From contig CM028326.1 of the NCBI GenBank assembly GCA_016647705.1, positions 48,437,285 to 48,501,284 of the forward strand: a stretch of 64,000 nt of DNA, in the 5' to 3' direction. How positions within the stretch are numbered: the first letter of the stretch is position 1; every line of letters begins with the position of its first letter. A program made the translations under genes and the position numbers. Below the pieces are notes generated by a model. That model saw only the letters and a program-made list of their open reading frames with translations, ran no database searches and was not told the DNA's origin. This stretch comes from Eucommia ulmoides. Taxonomy: Eukaryota; Streptophyta; Magnoliopsida; Garryales; Eucommiaceae. This document shows, piece after piece, positions 11,301 to 23,534 of this stretch.

Positions 11301-11913
11301 TGATATGGGAGAAATTCCCACCCATGAGTAGTATTTAATATAAGCCTAAAAGACTTCAATGGGTTGGATTAGGCTGGTAAAACTAGCCCGAGAGAAGTAA
11401 AACTGGCCTGAGAGAAGAGGCCTGATTGTCACCTTGGACTGAGTACATTGGCCCACCTAGAACAAAGGCTTGCTTATGAGAGCAGCCCTATATATAAATA
11501 GAAGAAGGCCTAGTAAGGTGGCCCAATTGGGTATGAATAAAGCCCACTGTGAAAGGCCACAAGAAGATCAACCAAAACCCCATGTTCCCAAGCAAAAGTA
11601 AGACCGCAACTAACTCACTACATATAGCGTGATCACTAGCGAATCCCTTGCAGATAGCAACGGATCATGGAACCGGCGATTTTAACAACAAACGACATGA
11701 ATAAAGAGGTCTATATATAAAGGAAGGTATCGACATATTAAACACACTCCCAAGTATCTAAGCTTTCACCCTAAACAGACTAACTTATTCTCACGCTGGA
11801 GGTTTTTTGGCCGACACCATACTGGTCTCCCCCTTTGAGCATTTTGGTTTTGCAGGTTATTACTTTACAAGTTGTGGAGATCCTTAGTTACATGTTAGAG
11901 ATTTTTGGAAACA
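11301..11913 (+). repeat. 5' LTR of element B
   Basis: It begins TGATATGGGAGAAATTCC and ends TTTTTGGAAACA just before the PBS. It matches the partial 3' LTR at 28507-28990 throughout, for example GCCTAAAAGACTTC and TTATTCTCACGC. A TATA-like TATATATAAA occurs at about 11491 and again (CTATATATAAAGG) near 11711. Confidence 0.85.
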
Positions 11914-11918
11914 TCATT

Positions 11919-11936
11919 TGGCACCGTCTATGGGAA
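11919..11936 (+). other. Primer-binding site of element B
   Basis: TGGCACCGTCTATGGGAA follows the LTR end by five bases. It resembles the TGGCGCCGTCTGTGGG form usual in Tat-type Gypsy elements, with two or three transitions. Confidence 0.8.
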
Positions 11937-11959
11937 ATCGATCAAAAAAGCTTATCAAA

Positions 11960-13507
11960 TACCGAGATGAGGCATTTATGAGCAAGATGAGTCGGTCAGG
12001 ATTAGAATAATGAAGCTTCTCCACCGGAGATCACCAAAGCTCTGATGAAAGAAATTCAAATTGAACTTCCACCAGAATCCCCAACGATTGACTCTACAAT
12101 CATCACATTGATAGAAAAGATAATAGCGATGAAAGGTACGATAATGTGGATAACAGAGAAGATGGCACAATAGATCGCCAAGGTTACTCAACAACCTCTG
12201 CCCCATTAAGGGCAGTTTCAGAGAAGAAGCAGAGTCTCCAAAATCTCTAGAGCAATCATCACTAGAGGAAAGAGTTGTGTAAACAGATACTGGAACTTGC
12301 CTAGTTGAAGTAAGAAGGGTGATTAGTCATATAGAAACCATAGATTCTCTACAACAGGCTATAAATCCAGAAGGAAGAGACTTGTCATTAGATGAACTCG
12401 AGCTGCTGCTGAAAGCAACTGAGTTGCCTTTCACCTTTGACATCTTAGAGGTACCACTCTCCGACAAGTTCGACTCAACGAAGTTTAAGAAGTACGATAG
12501 GAAGACAAGCCTGATTAACCATATCTTCTAGTTCAGGCATGTTATAGTGCTCTATAGAGCAGGTAACTCTGCATTGTGCAGAGCATTTGCTACTACCTTG
12601 AAAGGATATGCTTTGGAATGGACACATAACCTTCCACCCAATTCCATCTCATCATTTACCGAGTTTGGAAAACAGTTCATCAACTGCTTTATAACCTGCC
12701 AAAGGTTAATAAAAACAAGCTAATTATCTACTGGTTCTAATACAGGAGAAGGGAGAGTCATTGCATCAATACATGAACCGTTTTAATGAATAACTAACGT
12801 GTATTGAGGGATATGATACAAACCTCATCATAAATGCATTTACTTTTGGATTACACCATGGACGATTCCAAGACTCCCTTACGGAGCATAAGCTAAAGAA
12901 TATAACCGAGCTGATGGAAATGGTTAAGCCCTACATGAAGCTGGAAGATGTCAGATACATAAGAGAAAGAAGAGTATCATCGAAATATGGCCCTAAGCAA
13001 AGTGAGAAAGACAACGAAAGAACCAAGGGCAACAACTCAGATTGACAGAAAGATCGGTCAAGAGGCTCAAGTTCCAGATCGGAGGTTTGCCAAAACCCTA
13101 ACCTCCTAGGACTATGGATGTCAATCTTAATGATTTTCTAAGAGATCAGGTTATCTGAAGTAGTTCAGTGGCCTCCCAAGATTCAAAAGAAGCCTAAAAG
13201 GAAGAACAAGGCACAATACTGTAAATTCCACAAAGACCACGGTCATGATACAGATGACTCTTGGGATCTCAAAAAAGAGATCAGAAGGCTCATTGACAGA
13301 GGTCTGCTACGTGGCTATTTTCGGGAGCTATCAAGGGAAAAAAAATAGTCCAAAAGTGAGAGCCGTAACGAAAATCGCGATAAAAGGCGAAAAGATGATG
13401 GCCACTAACAACACTCGTGAGGTTATCTATATGATAAACACTATTGGAACTGCCACTGGAGAAACCAACCATGAATTGAAGAGGAAAATCCTTAAAGCAA
13501 CATTGTA
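11960..13507 (+). pseudogene. gag of element B (degenerate)
   Basis: Readable fragments in successive frames match plant Tat gag. 12319-12531 includes LPFTFDILEVPLSDKFDSTK and KKYDR. This is followed in another frame by CRAFATTLKGYALEWTHNLP and FTEFGKQFINCF (to about 12700), the capsid-like segment of Ty3 gag. 13200-13340 reads YCKFHKDHGHDTDDSWDLK, the region before the protease where related elements have H-x-D-H-G-H-D-T. Several stops and frame changes separate the blocks, so no full Gag can be made. Products would be structural proteins of virus-like particles. Confidence 0.8.
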
Positions 13508-13526
13508 ATGAAGCTACGGGAAAACA

Positions 13527-13958
13527 ATGTCAGTAGCTGCGAGACTAGGACTAGTCATCACGTTCAATGATGAGGATTGCAAAGGAATCGGTCATCCATA
13601 CAAGGATACCCTTGTAATAATACTTTGGATATCCAGCTTCAAAGTAAGGAGAATCTTGATATATACGGGCCGTTCTGCCAATATCATCTTTGTGAACACG
13701 TTGAACCAGATAGGAGTACCCAGCTCAGATATTGGATCAACTCAGACCTTAATGGTAGGGTTTAATGGCGACCTCAACTCTTCCAAAAGAAAGATCACCT
13801 TATCAATCACTGCGAATAAGAAAGAAAATGGATTCACCAAAGCCATGGAGTTCATGTTAATGGACTCCACATCCCTATACAATGTAATCTTGGGACGACC
13901 ATTGCTTCATGTATTGGGAGAAGTGGCATCCATATTTACCAATACATTAGGTACGTAA
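13527..13958 (+). pseudogene. Aspartic protease region of element B, active site lost
   Basis: A 143-residue frame carries a retropepsin-like fold signature: ITFNDEDCKGIGHPY, then ILIYTGRSANIIF, and the downstream NVILGRPLLHVLG. The active-site Asp-Thr-Gly reads Tyr-Thr-Gly here (a G-to-T change), and the following Ser is Arg, so the enzyme would be inactive even where the frame is open. Confidence 0.8.
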
Positions 13959-14438
13959 GGGATGACACAGTGGTGTTGTCTAGGGAGATTAGGCATAATA
14001 GCTATAAAGGGAAGGAAGAAGACCCAATAGCAATTAAAGTAACAGTAGAAAGAAGCTCTACCCAATACCTCAGCTCAGGAGATAGATGACTTCAGAGAGC
14101 ACCCCAGTGTTCTCCAACCAGCTGAGCAAGTAGAAGAAGTGACCTTTGAGAAAGGAATGAAGAAGCAGATGATAAGTACATCTTTAAGCCAACCATAGAA
14201 AAATACAGTTAAGAGATTACTGGAAAAAGCCTATATGTATTCACATGGGCTCCAAAAGATATAAAAATGATCAATACTAATGTGGCGGTCCATCGACTTG
14301 ACATTTCAAGATCTTACCCTCTGGTCAAGTAGAAGAGAAGTACATTCAGCCTAGAAAAGAAAAAAGTAATTGTAGAGGCTACTCAGAATAAGGCACATAA
14401 AGAAGGTGTTATACCCAAAATGGTTAGCCAACCCTGCT

Positions 14439-15349
14439 CTTGTTAAAAAATAAGAATAAGAAATGGAGAGTGTGCGTGGACTTCACTGACCTCTACTAAA
14501 CATGCCCTAAGGATTATTATCCGATGCCAATGATAGATCAAATGATGGATGCAACGACGGCGCACGAGCTGCTGACCATGATGGATGCTTATTCAGGTTA
14601 TAACCAGATCTAGATGGACCAGCAGGACGAAGAATGGACCACGTTCATCATACCAAGGTGCAACCTACCAGTGATTGGTGAACTACATATTTCAAGAAAA
14701 AATTGGGGCGACCATGGAAGTCTACATAGACGATATGCTAGTTAAAAGCGCTAAGAAGATGGATCACCTAACCCATCTAGAAGAAGCTTTTGCCATACTA
14801 CAAAAGTTTAACATGAAGTTGAATAAATAAAAAAGGAACATTTGGAGTAACGTCGGGCAAATTCTTGGGTTTCGTGGTGAACCAATTAGGGATCTTGGTG
14901 GACTCTGGACATATAGAAACCATTCAAAATGCAAAGTGTCCTACGACAGTAATAGAAATTCAAGTACTAATAGAGAGATTGGCGACTTTAAACAGGTTCA
15001 TTTCCAAGTTTACTAGCAGATATGCTCATTTCGTTAAGATCTTAAGAGGGAGTAAGAACTTTCAGTGGGACGAGGATTGTGAACGTGCATTGCAATCTAT
15101 AAAAGACTACCTTGGTTTAATCGAAACGCTAGCCAAAATGTCCCCAGGAAACAAACTCTACTTGTACTTGGCGGTGACTACAGTTGCCGTCAGCGCTGCA
15201 TTGATGAAGGAAGATCTAGGAAGGAAAAGGCCAGTGTTTTACACAACCAAATCACTGGCCCCAGCTGAGACACACTATACTGAGTTGGAGAAGCTCACCT
15301 TGGCTTTGGTAACTTCAGCTCAAAAATTGAGGCCTTACTTCCAAGGATA
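14439..15349 (+). pseudogene. Reverse transcriptase and RNase H of element B
   Basis: RT blocks are CPKDYYPMPMID, MDAYSGYNQI, then GATYQ-stop and MEVYIDDMLVKSAKKMDH, with the YIDD catalytic motif intact. About 13 codons between FIIPR and GATYQ are missing relative to the family, and stop codons occur. 14865-15350 is an open 161-residue stretch covering the connection and the first RNase H (FYTTKSLAPAETHYTELEKL). Confidence 0.9.
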
Positions 15350-15439
15350 GGCATTGGCAGACTTCATTGCCGAGCTAACTCTCCTAGAAAAAGCAGTAAT
15401 AGAAGATGGTGAATGCTTGGAGCAGTCAATTTTCTATAG

Positions 15440-15860
15440 AAGTTATGGGTAGATGGTGCCTCAAACATAAAAGAATGTGGTGTAGGCATAGTCCTAGAAA
15501 CACCCGAAGGAGATCTGATCGAAATGGCTGTTCAACTCAGATTTCAAACTTTAAATAATGAGGCAGCATACGAAGCAGTAATCCTTGGGCTGACCCTAGA
15601 AAAGGGATTAGGAGCTCATGACAAGTGAAGTCAAATTAGACTCCCAACTTGTAGTAAACCAAGTAAATGAAATGTATTTGGTGAATGAAGAAATGTTACG
15701 CCTTTACATGAAAAAAGTAAAAGAGCTAACAAAAGCACTTTGAAGTTGCAAACTTGAAGCCATCCCAAGAATTGAAAACGAGAAAGACGACGCGCTCTTG
15801 GTGCTGGAGTCATCTTTTGGACCGAACCAGCAATCTGGAATGGTGGAATTCTTTGAGTAA
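15440..15860 (+). pseudogene. Second (additional) RNase H of element B
   Basis: The frame reads LWVDGASNIKECGVGIVLE, then LRFQTLNNEAAYEAVILGL and further fragments to GMVEF-like residues near 15850. The VDGASN and NNEA-YEA motifs are those of the extra RNase H found between RNase H and integrase in Tat elements. Stops are present. Confidence 0.85.
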
Positions 15861-15864
15861 CCTT

Positions 15865-16860
15865 TCGTGACGGCACCAGCTAACCTTTGCGCCTGCATAG
15901 GTGAACTGGATGAGGAAAAAGGTTGGAGAACCTTGGCACACAACACACTCACGATCGGATACTATTGGCCAACGATGCGTAGTGATGCGCGAGAGTACGT
16001 AAAAAAGTGTGACACACGCCAAAGGTTCTCAAACGATATGAGCGTTCTAGCCCAAGAGTAGACCTCGATTCTCAGCCCATGGCTATTTACCAAGTGGGAA
16101 ATAGATGTACTAGGTCCATTAACCCCAACACCTAAGAACAAGAAGTATGTACTTGTTGTGATCGACTACTTCACCAAGTGGGTGGAAACTGAAGGATTCA
16201 CTACTGTTGAAGAAAGTGAGGTGAAAAATTCCTCTGGAAGAGTATAGTTTGTCACTTTGGCATTCCAGTAATACTGATATTGGACAACGGGGCCCCATTT
16301 ATTGGGGGAAGGTTGGAAGAATGTACCAGGAGCTGAAGATTCAGCACTGGACATCAAGCACAGCATACCCACAAACGAATGGGCAAGCCAAGGTTACGAA
16401 TAGATCCATAAAATAAGTGCTCAAAAAGTGATTGGATGAAATTAAAAGCAAATTGATAGAAGAATTTCCAGGAATCTTGTGGTTCTATAAAATGATGCTG
16501 AGAACAACCACGGGGGAAACACCGTACTCTATGATATATGGAAAATGAAATTTCCATATGCCAAGACTTGGACCAATTAGAGGAAAAATAAGATAGAACA
16601 ACACTAAGAATGGCGGCAAACAAGACAAGAGTAGCAAAGATGTTCAACCATGTAGGTATTTCGTGATAGGAGAACTTGTACTCAGACAAGTGATGCCACA
16701 CTGCCCAAAGGCGCTTGAGAAAGTTAGCTCTTAACTGGGAAGGACCCTATAGGCTGATGAAGATAAACAGACCAGGGTCATACTAGTTGGACGACTTAGA
16801 CGGAGTATCAATTACATGACCATAGAACATCATGAACTTACAAAAGTATTTTGTTTAAGT
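15865..16860 (+). pseudogene. Integrase of element B
   Basis: Fragments include YYWPTMRSDAREYVKKCDTC-like residues (Cys-x2-Cys replaced by CDTR), the catalytic-core block FGIPVILILDNGAPF, and LNWEGPYRLMKINRPGSY near the C-terminus, typical of Gypsy integrase. The coding is broken by many stops and frame changes. Confidence 0.85.
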
Positions 16861-17019
16861 TTCATGTCATTTTGATTTAATGTTTTTTAAGACTTTGAAT
16901 TTGTTTCTTTCCATTCATTATGTGTTGTTCATTTAATAAGGTACATAAATGAAAATTGTTTTCTTCAAAAGTTATATGGTTTATAATGTATGATAATCTG
17001 GTCAATAATTACTTGAAAA

Positions 17020-17910
17020 TGAGCTGAGGAGATCAGTTCATCCAAGAAACACTTAGTGATTAAAATCACCAAGTGTAGAGTGTAAAACGAGCTAAGGAGA
17101 TCAGTTCGTCAAAGAAATACTCAATGATAAAAATCACCAAGTGTAAAGTGTAAAACGAGTTGAGGAGATTAATTCATCAAAGAAACACTTAGTGATAAAA
17201 ATCACCAAGTGTAAAGTGAAAAACGAACTAAGAAGATCAGTCCGTCAAAGAAACACTCAGTGATAAAAATCACCAAGTGTAAAGTGTAAAGTGTAAAATG
17301 AACTAAGGAGATCAGTTCATCAAAGAAACACCCAGTGATAAAAATCACCAAGTATAAAGTGTAAAACGAGCTGAGGAGATCAGTTCGTCAAATAAACAAT
17401 CAGTGATAAAAATCACCAAGTGTAAAATACAAATAAACTGACATGATTAGTTCGTCAAAGATACACTCAACGATAAAAATCACTAAGTGTAAAGTGAAAA
17501 ACGAACTGAGGACATCAGTCCGTCAAATAAGTATTCAATGATAAAAATCACCAAGTGTAAAGTGTAAAACGAACTAAAACACTTAGTGATAAAAATAACC
17601 ATGTGTAAAATGCAAACGAACTAACAACATCAGTTTGTCAAAGAAACACTCAGTGATAAAAATCACTCAGTGTCAAGTAAAAAACGAACTGAGGAAATCA
17701 GTTTGTCAAAGAAAAAATCAATGATAAAAATCACCAAGCATAAAGTGCAAAATAAACTAAGGAGATTAGTTCGTCAAAGAAATACTCAGTGATAAAAATC
17801 ACCATGTGTAAAGTGTAAACGAACTGAGGAGATTAGTTTGTCACAAAAAAAAAAAAAAAACTCAGTGATAAAAATCACCAAGTCTTAAAATAGTGACGAC
17901 TTGATAAGAT
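17020..17910 (+). repeat. 3' tandem array of element B, about 13 units of about 65-70 bp, each with a hairpin
   Basis: The unit contains GAGGAGATCAGTTCGTCAAAG followed by CACTCAGTGATAAAAATCAC and CAAGTGTAAAGTGTAAAACG. The GTGAT-AAAA-ATCAC stem-loop is kept in nearly every unit. In the CACTT version the stem extends to CACTT/AAGTG around one mismatch. Some units are shortened (near 17575) or carry an A-run (near 17848). The position is after integrase and before the antisense ORF. Confidence 0.8.
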
Positions 17911-18542
17911 CAACTCGGAAAGAAAACATAGTGATATAAATCATTACACAAATACAAGAACGAAGTGATGAAAACAGTTTGGAAGTCAAAGTAATAACAA
18001 CGACTGCAAGGACGAACTGATAAGTTCAATTTAGCAAAGAAACACATAGAAACAAAAACCACTATGTAAAGTGAATTGACGAAATCAATTTCACACAAAA
18101 AAATGGTTATTGTTGTACAAACAACTCAAGCAAACAACTTTATTTTTAAAAAACTGAAGTTCTACATGCCTAAGCTACATGTACAATATTATTTTCGTTA
18201 ATCCAAAAGCCTACATTATTTCATAACAAATTCAGGAATTGAATAAGTTATGAAGGAGGGTAAATGGGAACAAAGCAGAATATGATCACGAAGGATCATA
18301 ACACGTACATAGTAGCAAAAGTGCAAATGTGTCAAGTGTGCAGTACAAACATTCACAAACAAATGCACAATGAGTAGAAACACCAAACCCATTTTGATTG
18401 TATTAAAAAAAGGAAGGGGGTGTGATTCATCATACAAAAAAAAAAAAGAAAAAAAAAAAAGAGGAAAAGTCTATATATAATACAGGTAAACGAAAACAAA
18501 AAACAAAAGAAATTAAAAGAAGTAAAAAACTTATTCTGAAAT

Positions 18543-18960
18543 AACTAGGGTTGAGTGGGTGGACTTAATTCGACCCAGGAGAAGGTAGAGTCAGAGTTGG
18601 AGCGGTAAAAGTCTTGTTCTTCATACTGGTTGAGTGCCAGTACCAACTCTCGAATCTTCTCCGTCTTCTTCTCGTTCTTCTCCCAGAGCTTATCCATTTT
18701 CACATTCATGAGGATAACATAGTCCTTGTGAAGCTGGACCTGCCCTTACATCTCACGGTTCTCGGAATCAGCCCTACTCAGATGGTCTTTGAACTATTGG
18801 AGTTGTGAAACCGCACAAAAGTGAGAAACATCCAGGGTGGAGAAGTCTTCTCAGGTATCTTCAATTGAACGAAGGTGAGGGTGCTCTTCAATGAGAGTCT
18901 TAGCCATCATCATGAGCTCATGGAAGTGATAGCCAAGCTTCACTTCTTTTTTTATTTTAA
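18543..18960 (-). pseudogene. Antisense ORF of element B, C-terminal coiled-coil part
   Basis: On the minus strand this reads YHFHELMMMAKTLIEEHPH, then DKLWEKNEKKTEKIRELVL and ends SWVELSPPTQP followed by a stop at about 18543. The charged heptad-like residues suggest a coiled coil. Three in-frame stops are present. The N-terminal part of the same ORF lies at 26034-28227; the LINE separates them. The function of these Tat antisense ORFs is not established. Confidence 0.55.
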
Positions 18961-19222
18961 TTCTAAACGGCATTGAAAGAAGACACAGATCAAGCAAAAT
19001 TAAGTAGAAGAGAAAAAAGAAAATAAAGTAAAAGAAAATGAGATAACAAAATCATTAGATGGTTTGACTTTAAATAGCCAAATCAAGGAGAAAAAATGAT
19101 AAAAGAAGTAAAAATGAATCGTCGGGCATGTACATTATTTATGAAAAATAAATGATGTGAAATGACAGAAAAAGTATTGTAATTATGAAAATAAGTTCCA
19201 AGGTTAAGTTAGGCGGCGTCTG
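18961..19222. other. Purine-rich non-coding tail between antisense ORF and LINE
   Basis: No coding is seen. A TTTAG acceptor-like site on the minus strand near 18970 would allow an intron between the two halves of the antisense ORF. The segment directly before the poly(T) (GGTTAAGTTAGGCGGCG) should be one copy of the LINE target duplication, but I could not find its partner. Confidence 0.4.
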
Positions 19223-19299
19223 TTTTTTTTTTTTTTTTAAACAATACGATCTCTTTATTAATAAAGTAGAAAATTACAACCTAAGATGGGGGAGACCCT

Positions 19300-19537
19300 C
19301 TTGATCCTCACGAACATAAGAATTTATGATGTGAGGTAACGGACAACTTATAGGAAAGAAAATAGGGCTATTCGAACCAATGTTAGCAAGACTATCAGCA
19401 ACAAAATTACATTCTCGATGAACATGAGAAATTTGAATGTCAAAGGAAAGAAGCCAAAACCGAACTGTATTCCAAAGATAGGCAATCGACTAGACTGGAC
19501 TGTCCTTCTTGATTGAATGAACCAAAGCTAGTGAATT
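19300..19537 (-). pseudogene. LINE RNase H, C-terminal half
   Basis: It reads LALVHSIKKDSPV, then VRFWLLSFDIQISHVHRECN and FVADSLANIG, typical of the last part of plant LINE RNase H. One stop lies after KKDSPV. Joining to the other half at 21797 is exact: the serine codon of ESDS continues directly into LALVHS once one copy of the target duplication is removed. Confidence 0.85.
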
Positions 19538-21491
19538 TATAACAATCCTATTTCCCAAGGCCACTACTATGATTTCTCCTATAGATAATTCTACCTAAAA
19601 CCAACTGGTCAAAAAATTTCAATCTAAAAAATTCGATAATTTTTTTAATACTAGCGATATTTTTAGTTGCCGATTTTTACGGCAAAAATTATTAAATATA
19701 ATAATCACCATTTAAATACAACCAAATAAAATCAATTATCTATTTCAATTTACATCCGCAATTTATATATATAACGACAAGGATTTAGAAATTCGTTCAT
19801 TAAAAAAAAACATCTTTTAATTTACAGTGTTGCGGTAAAATTTATAATAATCGAATTTATAATTTAAAAACCCAATTCCCACCATTTTATTTAAATCAAT
19901 TATCTTAATTTAATTATATTAAAATCGAATATTCAATATTTCCAAAATTGAGATATTTTACAACCGATTACGATAATTATAATTACCGTTTCCTCCAATT
20001 TATATCCATCCATTTATAATCCTAGTAAATTTATACAATACCACTATTTCAAAATACAGATAATGAAATTCAACTAATTTATCCATCATCGTCTTACTTT
20101 CTCTATTTCTTTTCATTTCCTATCAATATTGAAAGAATTAAATACATAATCTTTGGCAAATATTCTTCTATTCCTTTTTTAGTTTAAAATAATAAATAAA
20201 TACAATTATGACAAATGGAAATTTAAATAAAAGTCTCTTCGTCGTTTTGTCCCCGCCAACCCTGCAACTAAAGACTATGGGGCTGTGAAGCAACGCTCAG
20301 TAGAACTCCAATCCCTCTAATACATACATTTAATTAATATAACACATAAACCACATTAGCATGCTTGTCACATAAATTCCACATTGTCCAAATTATTTCA
20401 TGTGATTAAACAGGTAAAATGTCACAACAATTTACCAAATAATTTCATCATCACACCATGAGGCAATTAAATACATATATTAAGAGAGTTCGGAATTCTA
20501 CTTGTCCCGAATCATCCGCCTACCGAGAGATTGGATATTAGTTTTTTATTTTTTCTTCATTTTTATGTTTTCCTGCGCCTAGCCCTACCGCCGAGGCGAA
20601 CACCCTTCCCGTTATTCTGTTCTGCTCATTGAAGCTTTACCACCGCGATCGTCTCCTTACTGCTACAGCGAACGCTCTGCAGGTTCAATTTCTGCTCACT
20701 AATTTCTCACCGTCGTGGCGACGGATTGCATCGTCGCGGCGATAGTCCTATTTTTCTGCTCTGTTTTCTGATTCAGCCTTGTCGTCTCTCTCTCCTCGCC
20801 AACTCCGATCACCCCTACATCTACGATGGTGAACAGACACACACATGAAACACTCACCCACACAAAAGAACACTCACACAAACTCAACGTCCACACCCAT
20901 GCACTCACACCCCTACGAAAATGACTACACCTACACCAAACAACCACCGACGGACCAACTCACACCACTGCCATCGGCAGAACCGACTGACGATAACCCA
21001 TGGCAAAATAAGGACGATCACCCAATCACCTACTCCGAACCACCTTCTATCTCCCCTAATTTTTTTTTATGACGACACACACATATGCAATCACCAAAAC
21101 AACGGAGGAACACACGCGCACAACCGTTGAAGAACAACAACACACACACATAGACGAAACATACACACTCACCGCAGGCGAACCGTGACAACGAACCCAC
21201 GTCGAACTGCCTTCTCTCTCTCTTTCTCTCTCTTCGTTTCTGGATTCTTCTTTATGCTACTGGTTCAGTTGATGACCGACTTCTTTCTCCCTCCCTTACT
21301 GTTACCGACCGCCGGCGACCTCACACCCAAACAACGATGGCAACGTCGGATCTCACCACCCACATGCCGACCAAACGACGGACAACCAAAACTCATACCT
21401 GCGATGAAAACAATGACGATCACCCACTGCCCACATCTCTCTTCTCCCTGTTTTCTCTGTTTTTTTCTTCCTCTTTTTTCAGGTCCCATAA

Positions 21492-21539
<48 letters not shown>

Positions 21540-21796
21540 AAAATTTGAGCCACCGCCCTACTGTTTGTTTTAATCTTTATCTTATATATATATTAATTAT
21601 TTCCAAATTACATTAACCTCCCCCTAATTAAGAATTTAAAATCATTTTAGTCCAAAAGTTTACAATTTGCATTTTGAAAATTGCTAATGAACCCCTCAAA
21701 TTTTAAATTAAATTATAAACAACATAATCTACCCCATATTTTTCTAAATGTGTGAAAATGCGTCTTTAATAAAAAAAAAAAAATCAGGGTCATACA
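19538..21796 (-). mobile_element. Solo LTR C1 (chromovirus-type Gypsy, 2.26 kb)
   Basis: On the minus strand it begins TGTATGACCCTGATTTT and ends near GGATTGTTATA. Flanks on the plus strand are GAATT (19533-19537) and GAATC (21797-21801), a 5-bp duplication with one mismatch. Removing it restores the LINE RNase H reading frame exactly. Internal landmarks shared with C2 and C3 are the TCAACGCTCAGTAGAA block, the GGGGTAGATT block near the start and a CA-rich segment. It contains a (TA)n run at 21494-21537. No internal coding is present. Confidence 0.75.
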
Positions 21797-23525
21797 GAAT
21801 CACTTTCCACCAGAAGAGGAAGCTGGCCCAAACGCAGAGCTTCTTGAATCCCCAAGAATAGCCCATGGAACTCAGTTAGGAAACTTGAATTAACAGTAAG
21901 GGAATAGAAGAAAGTCTAACTAACAGCCCCATTACTGTCCCGAAAAATACCACCACAAGAAGACGTCATGGTCTCCCTCTTTAAAGCACCGTCCACGTTA
22001 AGCTTGAAACTCCCCTCAGGTAGACGAGACCAACAACAAATCAAGGGACGGTAACGAATAACCTGCTTAATCGGACAGCCCAAAAGGACCAGAGAATGCT
22101 TCCCAAAAGAGGATGAAACCGACTTTGATTTAGCTAAAGGACTCAACTCCTTTACCTAGTTCCTGACTTAGAAAATAATCCATTTATCAGACATGGGAAT
22201 ATTATCATGAGTTGCACGATTCCAGTTTAACCATATCTCCCAACAAATCAACGACGGAATCAAAGCACCTAATTTTTGAAACTGAGAACTCCCTTTTAAT
22301 CTACTCCACTACAACTTAACACGGTGTATTAAAGGTTAAGGAATAAAAGGAACATTAAAGAAGAAGCTAAAATGACGCCAAACCTTTGAAACAACCTCAC
22401 TTTCTAGAAAAAGATGTTGGGAGATTTTCAGTGGATCGAACAAAGTCCGACACCAATAGCACTCCCATTTTCTGAATGATATCATCAACAACTATTTTGT
22501 TCTTCAAAAGCCGCCACATGAAAATCTTAATCTTCAAAGAAAATCGCAGAATCCAAAGAATAGAATAATGATCAACCAGGGTCACCTCACCGCTAATTTT
22601 TCTCCAAGCCGATTTGATGGAGAAGACGCCATTAACGCTAGGAATCCAAATGAGACAATCAGAGTCCGACGACAATAAAGGAAGGGAGCCCTCCAAGAAA
22701 TCCTGAGCATTATCCTCTAAATCTAGGGATAACCATTCTTTGTCCTGTAAGCAAGTTTTAACAGATGACAAAGAGTTGGAAAAATAAAGATCATTAGAAA
22801 GAATACCAAGACCCCAATCTTCATGCCAAAAACTTGTGAGCTTGCCATTGCTAACTTTCCATCTCGATAACTGCAGAAAAGTATTTCTAGCCGACAAAAT
22901 ATCTTTCCAAATTTTCAAGCCGACAAAATATCTTTCCAAATTTTAGAACTCTTAATATGATCTGCCCACAATGATAGCGGGAGGTTATTAGTGTATTTGG
23001 AACGCATAAAATCACACCAGAGAGAATTCCCTTTCAACAGAGACCAAATCATTTTGAGAGAAAATGTCAGCTTCATATCCTTTAGATTACTAAGACTAAG
23101 GCCGCCAGTAGAGGTATCTTGACAGATTTTATGCCAAGCCACCCAGTGTTTTTTCTTTCTTGAATCCAAGTGGACCCAGAAGAAATTCACAAACATGGAT
23201 TCCATATCTTTCATAATACTATTATGAACACAGGTAGATGCCAAAAGATGAAGAGAGAAAGAAGATAAAACATACTTCAGAAGAACAAGTTTACCTCTAC
23301 TAGATAGAAGATTAGCTTTCCACCCTTCGACTTTCTTTGACACTTTCTCGATAAGACCGACGAAATGACACGCTTTAAGATGACCATAGGTAAGGGCTAC
23401 TCTAAGGTAAGTACAAGGAAAGCAACCTTGGCTAAAACTGGTTGAAATACCGATAGCTAGGTGACGCGTATTGGGACAGTTCTGATGTAAATAGAAATTA
23501 TTTTTCGGAGCACTCACAAGTTAGC
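21797..23525 (-). pseudogene. LINE C-terminal RT, zf-RVT and N-terminal RNase H
   Basis: 22915-23517 encodes 200 residues with the late RT/thumb landmarks of plant LINEs (EKVSKKVEGWKANLLSSRGK, VLSSFSLHLLAS, VAWHKICQDTSTGGLSL). 22397-22939 continues (RWKVSNGKLTSFWHEDW, FSIKSAWRKI, FMWRLLKNKI), then a frame change at the zf-RVT CYWC. 21916-22146 holds the RNase H start (FKLNVDGALKRET, with the catalytic Asp in NVDGA, and GGIFRDSNGAV). A 29-bp tandem duplication at 22891-22944 shifts the frame. Known role: target-primed reverse transcription. Not functional here. Confidence 0.9.
22891..22944. repeat. 29-bp tandem duplication inside LINE RT
   Basis: CCGACAAAATATCTTTCC followed by AAATTTTCAAG occurs twice in direct succession. 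Because 29 is not a multiple of three, it breaks the ORF between the two long reading frames. Confidence 0.75.
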
Positions 23526-23534
23526 CGGAAGCTG

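Noticed and set aside
17020-17910. Regular repeats that look like a CRISPR array
   Set aside because: There are no unique spacers (the whole unit repeats), it lies in a plant retrotransposon and no cas genes are present.
20845-21616. Thr/His/Pro-rich ORFs on both strands
   Set aside because: They come from CA-rich and (TA)n sequence inside solo LTR C1.
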